From: an uncultured Lachnospiraceae bacterium
Lineage (GTDB): Bacteria > Bacillota > Clostridia > Lachnospirales > Lachnospiraceae
DNA length: 64,000 bases
Assembly: GCA_947588845.1 (NCBI GenBank)
Contig: CANQAR010000005.1
Coordinates: 1 to 64,000 of the forward strand
Direction of reading: 5' to 3'
In this document: positions 52,735-60,370 of the stretch, one piece after another
Position numbering within the stretch: the first letter of the stretch is position 1
Layout of the letters: each line of letters opens with the position of its first letter
Position numbers and translations under genes: made by a program
The notes under the pieces: generated by a model
Seen by the model: the letters and a program-made list of their open reading frames with translations, nothing else
Told to the model about the DNA's origin: nothing
Database searches by the model: none

Positions 52735-53784
52735 ATGGAAGAAAAGAAAATGACGGCGAAAGAAATTATTGAATCGTATGATGGTCCGAAGCTGCGGATC
52801 ATGGAAGTGTGCGGAACGCATACGCATGAAATTTTCAGGCTGGGGATTCGGAAAATTCTGCCGAAAAATATTGAGCTGATATCCGGACCGGGATGTCCGG
52901 TATGCGTGACGCCGGTGTCTTTTATCGATGAGGCGGTCATGCTGGCTCTGGAAAAGCAGGCGGTGGTCTGTACGTTTGGGGATCTGATTCGGGTTCCGGG
53001 AACGAAGATGAGTCTGGCTGGAGCGCGGGCGGAAGGAGGAACGGTGAAGATCGTCTATACGCCGCTGGATGCGGTCGATTATGCCAGAAATCATCCGGAA
53101 GAACAGGTGGTCTTCCTGGCGGTGGGATTTGAGACGACGACGCCTGCGGCCTGTCTCGCGGTTAAGAAAGCGAAGGAAGAGGAGCTTGCGAATTTCTCAA
53201 TCCTGACAGCCAACAAGACGATGCCCAACGCTTACCAGGCCCTGAAAGGAAGCGCCGATGCGTTTCTTTATCCGGGACATGTGAACGCCATAACAGGGGA
53301 AGAGGAGTGCCGGCGGCTGGCCGAGGAGGACGGCATTTCCGGCGTGATCGCCGGTTTTACCGCGAAGGAGATTCTGACGGCGCTGGCAGTGATTATCGAG
53401 AAGTCACAGACGGGAAAACCGTTTTTTGTCAACTGCTATCCGAGAGTCGTGCGGCCGGAAGGAAGTCCGGCAGGACGCAGAATTATAGAAGAAGTCATGG
53501 AAGAGTGCGATACTGAGTGGCGCGGACTTGGCGTGATCCCGATGTCAGGGCAGCGTCTGAAAGAGGCTTACCGGGATTACGATGCCCGGATAAAATTTGC
53601 CCTTCCTCATATTGAAGGAAGACCCAATCCGGCCTGCCGGTGCGGCGAGGTGCTTCAGGGAAAGTGTCTGCCTCCCGACTGCAAGGTATTTGGGAAGGGC
53701 TGCACGCCGCAGCATCCGATTGGGGCCTGCATGGTATCCAACGAGGGAACCTGCTCCGCTTACTACCAGTATGGAGGAATCTGA
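52735..53784 (+). CDS. hypD: Fe(CN)2CO scaffold protein HypD
   Basis: The 349-residue protein is HypD. Key residues are Cys26 in MEVCGTHTHEIFR, and Cys54 and Cys57 in SGPGCPVCVTP, with FLAVGFETTTPA in the next domain. The C-terminal cysteine-rich domain (ACRCGEVLQGKC, PPDCKVFGKGCTP, IGACMVS) binds a [4Fe-4S] cluster. HypCD carries the iron while HypE supplies cyanides. The gene follows hypC and precedes hypE by 33 bases. Length and motifs are complete, so the pathway looks functional. Confidence 0.95.
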   Translation: MEEKKMTAKEIIESYDGPKLRIMEVCGTHTHEIFRLGIRKILPKNIELISGPGCPVCVTPVSFIDEAVMLALEKQAVVCTFGDLIRVPGTKMSLAGARAEGGTVKIVYTPLDAVDYARNHPEEQVVFLAVGFETTTPAACLAVKKAKEEELANFSILTANKTMPNAYQALKGSADAFLYPGHVNAITGEEECRRLAEEDGISGVIAGFTAKEILTALAVIIEKSQTGKPFFVNCYPRVVRPEGSPAGRRIIEEVMEECDTEWRGLGVIPMSGQRLKEAYRDYDARIKFALPHIEGRPNPACRCGEVLQGKCLPPDCKVFGKGCTPQHPIGACMVSNEGTCSAYYQYGGI

Positions 53785-53817
53785 AGATTACAGTATAGAA
53801 AGAGGATGAAAAGAATT

Positions 53818-54825
53818 ATGGCAGAGAAAAAAGTAACGCTGGCGCATGGAGCAGGCGGCAGGCAGACTGCAGAACTGATTCACGAGGTCTTTCAGGCGCA
53901 TTTTGCCAACCCGGAATTTACGGCGGACGACGCCGCGGTATTGTCGGTGGAAAAAGGCCGGATTGCGATGACGACGGACGGCTTTATTGTGTCGCCCTAT
54001 GAGTTTAACGGCGGAAATATCGGAAAGCTCAGCATCTGCGGGACGGTGAATGATCTGGCCTGTATGGGCGCGAAGCCGATGTATATGACCTGTTCTTTCA
54101 TTATAGAGGAGGGTTTTCCCATGGACAAGCTGGAGATGATCGCGGCATCCATGGAGAAGACGGCAAACGAGGCCGGCGTAAGGATTGTGGCCGGGGATAC
54201 AAAGGTGGCCGGAAAGGGCCAGGTGGATCATGTTTTTATCACTACCGCGGGCATTGGGAGGATTGAGGAGGATGTACATACCTCCGGCGCCTTCGCGAAG
54301 CCGGGGGATGTGGTGATCGTGACCGGGGATATCGGAAGGCATGGCTGCACGATTCTGCTTGCCAGGGAAGACCTCGGCATCGAGGCGGATATCAAAAGCG
54401 ACTGCGCGCCGCTATGGGGAACGGTGGAATCGATGCTGAATGTCACAAAAGATATTCATGTTATCCGCGACGCGACGAGGGGCGGCGTGGGGACTGTTCT
54501 CTATGAGATCGCGGCGGAGAGTGGCGTCGGAGTTTCGCTGGATTCCCAGTCAGTTCCGGTGGATGGTGCGGTCAGAGGCGTCTGCGGTATGCTCGGACTG
54601 GATCCGCTGTATCTGGCCAATGAGGGAACGCTGGTGGTGATCGCTCCGGCAGATAAGGCGGAGCTTCTCCTGGAAGCTCTTCATAAAGGAAAATATTCCG
54701 CAAATGCGGCGGTGATCGGGAAAATAACGGAAGAAAATCCGGGCAAAGTTGTCATGACAACGGAAATCGGGGCTCAGACGCTGCTTCCGCAGCCGGGAGG
54801 AGAGCTGTTGCCGAGAATCTGCTGA
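53818..54825 (+). CDS. hypE: Carbamoyl dehydratase HypE
   Basis: The 335-residue protein has the PurM-like fold, with LAHGAGGRQTAELI, DDAAVLSVEKGRIAMTTDGFIVSP, NDLACMGAKP and VVAGDTKV. It ends in PRIC, whose terminal cysteine is carbamoylated and dehydrated to thiocyanate. I prefer ATG 53818, since ATG 53806 begins directly on the AGAGG box. It completes a hypF-C-D-E set, the cyanide and carbonyl iron branch. HypA and HypB, the nickel branch, are not in the window. Confidence 0.94.
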   Translation: MAEKKVTLAHGAGGRQTAELIHEVFQAHFANPEFTADDAAVLSVEKGRIAMTTDGFIVSPYEFNGGNIGKLSICGTVNDLACMGAKPMYMTCSFIIEEGFPMDKLEMIAASMEKTANEAGVRIVAGDTKVAGKGQVDHVFITTAGIGRIEEDVHTSGAFAKPGDVVIVTGDIGRHGCTILLAREDLGIEADIKSDCAPLWGTVESMLNVTKDIHVIRDATRGGVGTVLYEIAAESGVGVSLDSQSVPVDGAVRGVCGMLGLDPLYLANEGTLVVIAPADKAELLLEALHKGKYSANAAVIGKITEENPGKVVMTTEIGAQTLLPQPGGELLPRIC

Positions 54826-54868
54826 TATTGTCCAGGGAAAAGGGATTCGATACAGACAAGGAGAGCTT

Positions 54869-55606
54869 ATGTCACTGCACAAGACAGCTGTGATATCGGA
54901 TACACACGGAATACTGCGTCCAGAAGTGTTTGAAATTCTCCGGACGGCGGAACTGATTCTGCATGGTGGGGACATTGCCAGTCAGAAGACTCTGGATGAG
55001 CTGAAAAAAACCGCCAGAGTGATCGCGGTCAGAGGAAACTGCGACAGAGACCATTGGGCGGAGAAACTCCCCCGGGAAGTGTTTTTTGAACTATACGGCA
55101 GAAAAATTTATATGATCCACGATAAAAAACAGATGTCTGCAAAAGCCGGGGAAGCGGATCTCGTCATCTATGGACATTCTCATAAATATGAGGAGAAGGA
55201 GGCAGACGGAAAGATCTGGCTGAATCCCGGGAGCTGCGGCCCCCGGCGTTTCGGAAAACCGCTGACGATGGCTGTTCTGGAATTTGAAACAGAGACAGGG
55301 AAACTGGAGATAAAGAAAATTGATCTGCCGACGAATGGAGCGAAGACTGCAAAATCAGGCAGCCCGTCTCAGGGAGAATTGGCTGTAAAATCAGATGGTA
55401 TTCCTCCGGAGTTCGGCTCAGGAGAACTGCAGAGGATTGTTGTGCTTGTGGTCGGGGATCTGAAGAAAGGAAAATCGGTTGACAGCATTGTGAAAACCAG
55501 GAAAATCCGCAGGGATTTAACAGAGCAGATCTGCCAGATCTATTTTACGCATCCGGGAGTCGATGTTCAGGGCATACTGAACCGGATGGAGATAACCGGA
55601 CTGTAA
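54869..55606 (+). CDS. YfcE-like metallophosphoesterase with a C-terminal extension
   Basis: The 245-residue protein has a calcineurin-like phosphodiesterase domain of the YfcE/MJ0936 type: ISDTHGILRPEV (residues 9-20), HGGDIAS, VRGNCDRD, YGHSHKYEE and LNPGSCGPRR. After about residue 150 it has a linker and a helical C-terminal segment (VVLVVGDLKKGKSVDSIVKTRKI, ending GVDVQGILNRMEI) that looks like a small winged or helix-turn-helix module; I could not assign it. It is the last gene before a strong terminator and may be cotranscribed with the hyp genes. Confidence 0.82.
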   Translation: MSLHKTAVISDTHGILRPEVFEILRTAELILHGGDIASQKTLDELKKTARVIAVRGNCDRDHWAEKLPREVFFELYGRKIYMIHDKKQMSAKAGEADLVIYGHSHKYEEKEADGKIWLNPGSCGPRRFGKPLTMAVLEFETETGKLEIKKIDLPTNGAKTAKSGSPSQGELAVKSDGIPPEFGSGELQRIVVLVVGDLKKGKSVDSIVKTRKIRRDLTEQICQIYFTHPGVDVQGILNRMEITGL

Positions 55607-55672
55607 CTGTGAAAGTTCTGTTTCTGTGCAGAGATCAGAGTATGGGGGGACTGACACGAAAAAAAGAACGTA

Positions 55673-55722
55673 AAAAGAGAGTGCTGCCTGAAAATTACAG
55701 TTGAGCAGCACTCTCTTTTATT
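55673..55722 (+). terminator. Terminator closing the operon
   Basis: AAAAGAGAGTGCTGC and GCAGCACTCTCTTTT form a perfect 15-bp stem (55673-55687, 55705-55719) with flanking A and T runs, about 65 bases after the phosphoesterase stop. Confidence 0.9.
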
Positions 55723-55744
55723 ATCTGTCAAATATCTGTCAAAG

Positions 55745-55867
55745 GTGCAACACGCTCTACGATGCACAGAAATGCCACTTTCGTGGCATTTCGCGCCTCA
55801 GACCTCGGGATTTTCAGAAAATCTGCCCGGAAATCACTTCGAGCTCAGTGGAGATGTGAACCGTAAC
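55745..55867 (+). mobile_element. MITE-like element, 5'-truncated copy
   Basis: It matches the copy at 40544 from the CAAC-ACGCTC region through the AAATGCCAC-GTGGCATTT stem to the right end GTGAACCGTAAC (55856-55867). The left terminal repeat is missing, and no target duplication is visible. It sits against the 3' end of the nucleotidase gene. Confidence 0.8.
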
Positions 55868-55902
55868 AGATGTTCAGCAGTCTGGCATCATATAACGGCA
55901 TT

Positions 55903-57654
55903 TTACTGGATCGTAATACGTCCGCTGCCGTTCAGCTCGGAATATCCCGTGACATTCGGAAGGCCGTCGCCGTCGCTGTCCTCAAAGGACTGAACATAGT
56001 TTGCGAGAACCATGTAGTCTTCCATGACGTAATCGATGACGTTGGTCGCGCCGTTGAACATGGAGAAGCCGTCTCCAAGGTCGCGCAGCGTGTAGTTGTA
56101 GCCTGCCAGATTGTAGGTGGCGTTCACGTCGAGCGGCTTGTAGTCGCCGGTCTCGCGATCATAAATCTGGACATCTTTTACGCGGTAGTCGCCTGCGACG
56201 CCGGTGAATACGCCTTTGTCGTCCATGGTGACAGTGGAGTCGATGCTCGTATCGATGGTGTACTTCGCGCCGGAAACATGAAGGAAACCGCCGATCTCCT
56301 CGCCGGTGCCCACGCCGCGAGAGCCAAACTCAAGAGCATCGAGGAACTGCTGTCCGGTCACCTCGATCAGGCAGGCGACATTGCCGAAGGTGTGCATATT
56401 CTTGCAGGTGAGATAGGAGATCTCTCCAGTGAGCGCCTCATTGCGGATACCGCCGCCGTTCATGATGGCCATATCCACGGCGTGGCCGTCCACAGCGTTG
56501 GTCTGATCAAACAGATAGTACAGCGCGTCTGCCGCGAAATCGCCGGAGTTCGTTTCCTGGCTGCGGACAAGACGGTTGCCGTCTGCGTCGAAGTTGTCGA
56601 GTACATCTTCCGTGGTGCCGATGACCTGGCCAAGCTCGTCATTCACGTCGGTAATCCATGTGGTCTCCACATCCGCGACATTGTCTGCGACCGCATCCTC
56701 GACAGTTCCGCCGGCTGCGATTGTCTCCATGTAATTGTCATAGAGTCTCGCCTTTACATTGTCCGCTCCCAGAAGTTCCGTGGTAATCTCGCCCTCCGGG
56801 GAGATGGTCATCTGGCCGAGCGCGTCAAAGTAAGAACCGGTCTGCGTCAGGATGACGGTGTTGCCTTCCTTGTCCTCCACGGCTTCCATCGGAAGTGTCG
56901 TGTGGGAGTGGCCGTCGATGAAAGCGTCCAGTCCGGTGGTGTTGGCGATGACTTCCTCGGAAGTCCACGGTTTGGAAGCCGGGTCTACGCCGAGATGGCC
57001 GAGGCCGATGAGGATGTCCGCTTCCTGGGAGGCCTCGTCGATCGTCGCCTGTACGGTGTTGTACAGATCGCTTCCGTCTTCTCCGCCGGCGATGCCGTAG
57101 ATATAATTTCCTTCCTCATCCTGGAAATAAGCGGGCGTCGATTTTGTGAAAGACTCCGGCGTGGTGATGCCGATGAGGGCGATCTTCTGTCCGCCGATCT
57201 CAAATACCTTGTAGCTGTCGAGCACGTTTTCTCCCTTTACTCCGCCTTCCTCATGGTAGAAGTTGCAGGAAAGGTAAGGAAATTCCGCGTTCTCGATGGT
57301 GGCAAGGGCGCCTTCCATTCCGTAGTCGAACTCGTGGTTGCCCAGAGTAGCAGCGTCATACTTGCAGGCGTTCATCAGATTAACGATCGTCGCGCCCTTG
57401 TCCATGGAACCGTAGGCGGTGCCCTGGATGTGGTCTCCGGCGTCTACCAGAAGTACGTTGTCAAACGTATCGCGGTAGCGGGCGGCCAGCGTGTAGTCCA
57501 GATCCTTGTCGATGTAGGTATGGACATCGTTGGTGTAGAGGATGGTGACCGTCTCTGCGCCTGATTCCGTCGCTGCTTCTTCGGCAGACGCGGCGGGCAG
57601 CCAGAGGGCGGTTAACATCGTTGACAGAGTCAGAACAGCAAGAAATTTTTTCAT
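55903..57654 (-). CDS. Secreted 5'-nucleotidase / metallophosphatase (UshA-like)
   Basis: The 583-residue protein has a signal peptide (about 1-24, ALWLPAASA). A calcineurin-type metallophosphatase domain follows, with ILYTNDVHTYI, VDAGDHIQGTAYGS, LGNHEFDYGMEG, GLGHLGVD and FIDGHSHTTLP. Next is the 5'-nucleotidase C-terminal substrate domain (NGGGIRNEALTGEISY). There is no wall-sorting motif, so it may be released or trapped in the wall. It should hydrolyse extracellular nucleotides. On its strand a TTGACA-17-TAATAT promoter and an AAAGGAG box precede the ATG. Confidence 0.92.
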   Translation of the reverse strand: MKKFLAVLTLSTMLTALWLPAASAEEAATESGAETVTILYTNDVHTYIDKDLDYTLAARYRDTFDNVLLVDAGDHIQGTAYGSMDKGATIVNLMNACKYDAATLGNHEFDYGMEGALATIENAEFPYLSCNFYHEEGGVKGENVLDSYKVFEIGGQKIALIGITTPESFTKSTPAYFQDEEGNYIYGIAGGEDGSDLYNTVQATIDEASQEADILIGLGHLGVDPASKPWTSEEVIANTTGLDAFIDGHSHTTLPMEAVEDKEGNTVILTQTGSYFDALGQMTISPEGEITTELLGADNVKARLYDNYMETIAAGGTVEDAVADNVADVETTWITDVNDELGQVIGTTEDVLDNFDADGNRLVRSQETNSGDFAADALYYLFDQTNAVDGHAVDMAIMNGGGIRNEALTGEISYLTCKNMHTFGNVACLIEVTGQQFLDALEFGSRGVGTGEEIGGFLHVSGAKYTIDTSIDSTVTMDDKGVFTGVAGDYRVKDVQIYDRETGDYKPLDVNATYNLAGYNYTLRDLGDGFSMFNGATNVIDYVMEDYMVLANYVQSFEDSDGDGLPNVTGYSELNGSGRITIQ

Positions 57655-57688
57655 GCAATATCTCCTTTCTTATTTTAGTATCAGAATA

Positions 57689-57717
57689 ATATTAATATAT
57701 GCGGAGTCTCTTGTCAA
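57689..57717 (-). promoter_or_regulatory. Promoter of the 5'-nucleotidase gene
   Basis: On the minus strand TTGACA (57717-57712) and TAATAT (57694-57689) are spaced by 17 bases, with the start codon 35 bases downstream. The consensus -35 suggests strong expression. Confidence 0.75.
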
Positions 57718-57766
57718 AGGAAAGTTTGTGTAGTTTGCGTAAATTCCAAAAAGATAGGCCGGCCTT

Positions 57767-57796
57767 TTGGCTTTACAATGGCTGTTCCTGTATAGT
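57767..57796 (+). promoter_or_regulatory. Promoter of the Mbeg1-like gene
   Basis: TTGGCT (57767-57772) and TATAGT (57791-57796) with an 18-base spacer, 43 bases before the start codon. Moderate match. Confidence 0.45.
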
Positions 57797-57838
57797 ATGA
57801 TGAAATCAGCCAGAAGAATGAGGGGGAAGGAAAAACTT

Positions 57839-59101
57839 ATGAATATACTGGATTATCTGGACTGGCGCGGAGATCTGTCTTTTGCCGCATCGAAGCCGAA
57901 TGAGGTCGACGCGCTGATCTTCGCGTGGCTGGTTTATTATCATTTTGAGGATCTTGAGGAGGGGAGCTTTGAAGGGATAACTCTTTCGGAGCTGGCTTCT
58001 CTCCATGAGAAAACGCGAGGATCTTTTCAGAAAATCAGGCCGGAGACGACGATTGATCCGGTTATGACCGCGACGTGGCTTCTGTATTGCGCCAGCCGTA
58101 CGGAACGCTTTGCGTCTGTGAAAATCTGTGATTTTTTGCGGAAGCAGAGTGGGGAACTTCCGGCGGATGCAGGATGGGAGAATCAGAACAGGGGAATCCC
58201 GAAAGATATGGTACAGGAAAATCAGCTCGCGGGTTTTGATGCGTTCCGGGCGGAGATACAGGATATTCAGTTTGCCGCGGTTTCTTTTATCCTGGAGGAT
58301 GGAGAAGGAGAGCTTCGGGTGATTGCGTACCGGGGGACGGATGATTCGATCACGGGATGGAAGGAGGACTGTTATCTTGCGATTTCCGATACGGTTCCGG
58401 CCCAGAAGACCGGCCTGCAGTATCTGGAAGATACGGCGGACGGGCGCAGAGCGCTGATCTGCGGCCATTCCAAGGGGGGAAACCTGGCGGTGTATGCCGC
58501 GCTGTTTGCTTCGGATAACAGACGGACGGAGATCTGTTCAGTCTATAATTTTGACGGCCCGGGTTTTTGCTTCGACATGCGGAAACTGGAGAGCTACAAT
58601 CTGCTTAAGGACCGTATCGTCACGATTGTTCCGGAATCTTCCGTTGTCGGCATGCTTCTGGAACATGAGGATGACTATCGCATTGTGGAAAGCCGGAGTA
58701 TGGGGCTTTTGCAGCACGACGCCCTGTTCTGGCAGGTTCTGGGAAACAGATTTGTCTATGCGGATAAGAGGAATGAATCGAGTCTGATTGCCGATCAGGC
58801 AATAAAGGAATGGATTGCCGGTATGTCGCTCGAGGAACGCCGGGAATTTGTGGATGCGCTTTTTGGAATTCTTGAGGGAACCGGTGCGGTCAGAACAACG
58901 GAACTGCCGGAAAAACTCGTCCAGAACGGCTTCCGGAATCTTATACATTCTCCGGAAGACCGCGGGAGGAAAAAGATAGTGCTTCATGTGCTTCTGAAGC
59001 TGATTAAAGCGGGAAATTCAAATCTGTACGAATCCGTGAGGCATTCTGAAACGGTGAAGGAGATTATGGGACATTCCGAAAAACAGCGCCGGCTTTCCTG
59101 A
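57839..59101 (+). CDS. Mbeg1-like (DUF2974) alpha/beta hydrolase
   Basis: The 420-residue protein begins MNILDYLDWRGDLSF, the usual opening of DUF2974/Mbeg1-like proteins in Clostridia. The hydrolase elbow GHSKGGN at residues 209-215 puts a likely nucleophile at Ser211. VIAYRGTDDSITGWKED supplies an oxyanion region, and VYNFDGPGF follows. No signal peptide is present. A lipase or esterase activity is plausible but the substrate is unknown. GGGGGAAGG precedes ATG 57839; a longer reading upstream lacks a ribosome site. Confidence 0.84.
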   Translation: MNILDYLDWRGDLSFAASKPNEVDALIFAWLVYYHFEDLEEGSFEGITLSELASLHEKTRGSFQKIRPETTIDPVMTATWLLYCASRTERFASVKICDFLRKQSGELPADAGWENQNRGIPKDMVQENQLAGFDAFRAEIQDIQFAAVSFILEDGEGELRVIAYRGTDDSITGWKEDCYLAISDTVPAQKTGLQYLEDTADGRRALICGHSKGGNLAVYAALFASDNRRTEICSVYNFDGPGFCFDMRKLESYNLLKDRIVTIVPESSVVGMLLEHEDDYRIVESRSMGLLQHDALFWQVLGNRFVYADKRNESSLIADQAIKEWIAGMSLEERREFVDALFGILEGTGAVRTTELPEKLVQNGFRNLIHSPEDRGRKKIVLHVLLKLIKAGNSNLYESVRHSETVKEIMGHSEKQRRLS

Positions 59102-59173
59102 TTAAATGCTGCAGGATCCGGTTCCCATATCAGGATTTGCGTGCAGACTGTGAGCAGGAAGAGGAGAAGCTTT

Positions 59174-59758
59174 ATGAACAGCATTGATTACTATGACAAA
59201 AACGCGGACAGCTTTGCAGAAAGTACCGTGTCGATTGATTTTCATGATATGCAGGATAAATTTTTATCTTATCTGCCTTCGGGTTCTCTGATTCTGGATT
59301 TTGGCTGCGGATCCGGGCGGGACACGAAGTATTTTCTGGAGCATGGTCATTGGGTTGAAGCCATTGACGGGTCGAAGGAGATGTGCCGCCGTGCGGGCCG
59401 CTATACCGGAATTCCCGTGCGGCAGATGCTTTTTGAAGAGCTGGATGTAAAAGACCGGTATGACGGGATATGGGCCTGTTCCTCCATCCTGCACCTGCCT
59501 TTCGATGGGCTGGCGGATGTCATGAAAAAGATGAAGACCGCCCTGAAGCCGGGAGGTGTCATTTATGCATCTTTTAAATACGGAACATTTGAAGGGGAGC
59601 GGAACGGACGTTATTTTACGGATCTGACGGAGGATTCCTTTGCGGAACTGATCCGACAGGTAAAGGGGCTGAGACTGGAAGAACAGTGGGTTACTTCGGA
59701 TGCGCGTCCGGGGAGGGCGGAAGAAAAATGGCTGAACCTGATCCTGAGCAAAATATGA
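59174..59758 (+). CDS. Class I SAM-dependent methyltransferase
   Basis: The 194-residue protein has the methyltransferase motif I LILDFGCGSGRDTKYFLEHG near residues 39-58, the acidic motif II EAIDGSKEMC, and the later GIWACSSILHLP and LKPGGVIYASFKYG strands. It is a compact single-domain enzyme of the Methyltransf_11/25 kind. The substrate cannot be inferred. It follows the Mbeg1-like gene by 72 bases and starts after GAGGAGAAG. The downstream flank is a disrupted mobile-element gene. Confidence 0.86.
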   Translation: MNSIDYYDKNADSFAESTVSIDFHDMQDKFLSYLPSGSLILDFGCGSGRDTKYFLEHGHWVEAIDGSKEMCRRAGRYTGIPVRQMLFEELDVKDRYDGIWACSSILHLPFDGLADVMKKMKTALKPGGVIYASFKYGTFEGERNGRYFTDLTEDSFAELIRQVKGLRLEEQWVTSDARPGRAEEKWLNLILSKI

Positions 59759-59851
59759 AAAATACGGAGGTGTGACGATTCAAGGAGAACTGTTTCGTGT
59801 GATAAAAAAGGTGGCAGCGTATGATCCAAAAAATCGTTGGAAAACTTTTAG

Positions 59852-60222
59852 GAACTTTTGAAAGGAACCATACCGCTGGATAATGAAAAATTGAAAAAGC
59901 TGGAACATAACCAGTACGCTGCAGAAAAAAAGCTGACCGCTGCCCAGCACAAAGAAAAGTGATTGAGGAACGGGTTGAAACTGCTGACCAGAAGCGAGAG
60001 AACGTTACTGTTCACTCCCTTGCAGGTCGTGAACGTAACAACGCTCCGCGATGCACAGAAATGCTGCTTTCGCAGCATTTCGCGCCTCAGACCTCGGGAT
60101 TTCCGGGCAATTTGCCCGGAAATCACCTCGAGCTCAGTGAGGGTGTGAACTGTAGCGAGAGAACACATCGGCTTTGTATCCGCGCCGGTATGCTGGAAAC
60201 GTGCTGTAAAGAAGTCCGATAA
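59852..60222 (+). pseudogene. DUF3847-like gene, broken by a nonsense codon and an element insertion
   Basis: One frame reads NEKLKKLEHNQYAAEKKL, AAQHKEK, a TGA at 59960-59962, then LRNGLKLLTRSER. The MITE-like element (60004-60156) follows, and after it the same protein resumes as THRLCIRAGMLETCC. Excising the element plus one target duplication restores SERTHRLCIRAG exactly. The pattern resembles small DUF3847-type proteins of integrative elements (recalled, not searched). The 5' end is also damaged: a stop lies at 59849 in this frame. The gene is inactive by two independent lesions. Confidence 0.6.
60004..60156 (+). mobile_element. MITE-like element, full copy 3 (153 bp)
   Basis: The ends are GTTACTGTTCAC (60004-60015) and GTGAACTGTAGC (60145-60156), 10 of 12 inverted matches. 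A perfect 8-bp duplication GAGAGAAC flanks it at 59996-60003 and 60157-60164. It interrupts the DUF3847-like gene. Internal stems are AAATGCTGC-TTTC-GCAGCATTT and TTTCCGGGCAA-TTTGCCCGGAAA. It is nine bases longer than the other full copies, the extra bases lying near the left end. Confidence 0.92.
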
Positions 60223-60260
60223 AACGAAAAATTCGACGAATAGCAGAAATAACGGAAGCT

Positions 60261-60306
60261 GCAACTAATAGTTGCCGTATAGTTGCCTGTAATTTCCGTA
60301 TAGTTG
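60261..60306 (+). promoter_or_regulatory. Candidate operator region of the XRE regulator
   Basis: GCAAC-TAATA-GTTGC (60261-60275) is a palindrome. CCGTATAGTTG occurs twice at a 21-base interval (60275-60285 and 60296-60306), so the three GTTG half-sites lie on one face of the DNA. The gene for an XRE-type regulator starts 65 bases later. Autoregulation is inferred. Confidence 0.45.
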
Positions 60307-60370
60307 GTAGAGTGCGACTGGATAAAACGGTATATTACTGCCATCAAAATCAAACGGAGGTTTGTAATAT

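Noticed and set aside
42179-55606. A NiFe or FeFe hydrogenase structural gene within the hyp region
   Set aside because: I looked for hydrogenase large-subunit CxxC pairs, H-cluster motifs and HydEFG-type radical SAM cysteines and found none in the window.
55870-57564. Plus-strand reading frame of 564 codons opposite the 5'-nucleotidase gene
   Set aside because: It is the mirror of a gene with a signal peptide, full metallophosphatase motifs, a promoter and a ribosome site on the other strand. Its own product has no recognisable motif and no ribosome site.
55903-57654. Wall-anchored nucleotidase
   Set aside because: The C terminus lacks an LPXTG-like motif, hydrophobic helix and basic tail; only a signal peptide is visible.
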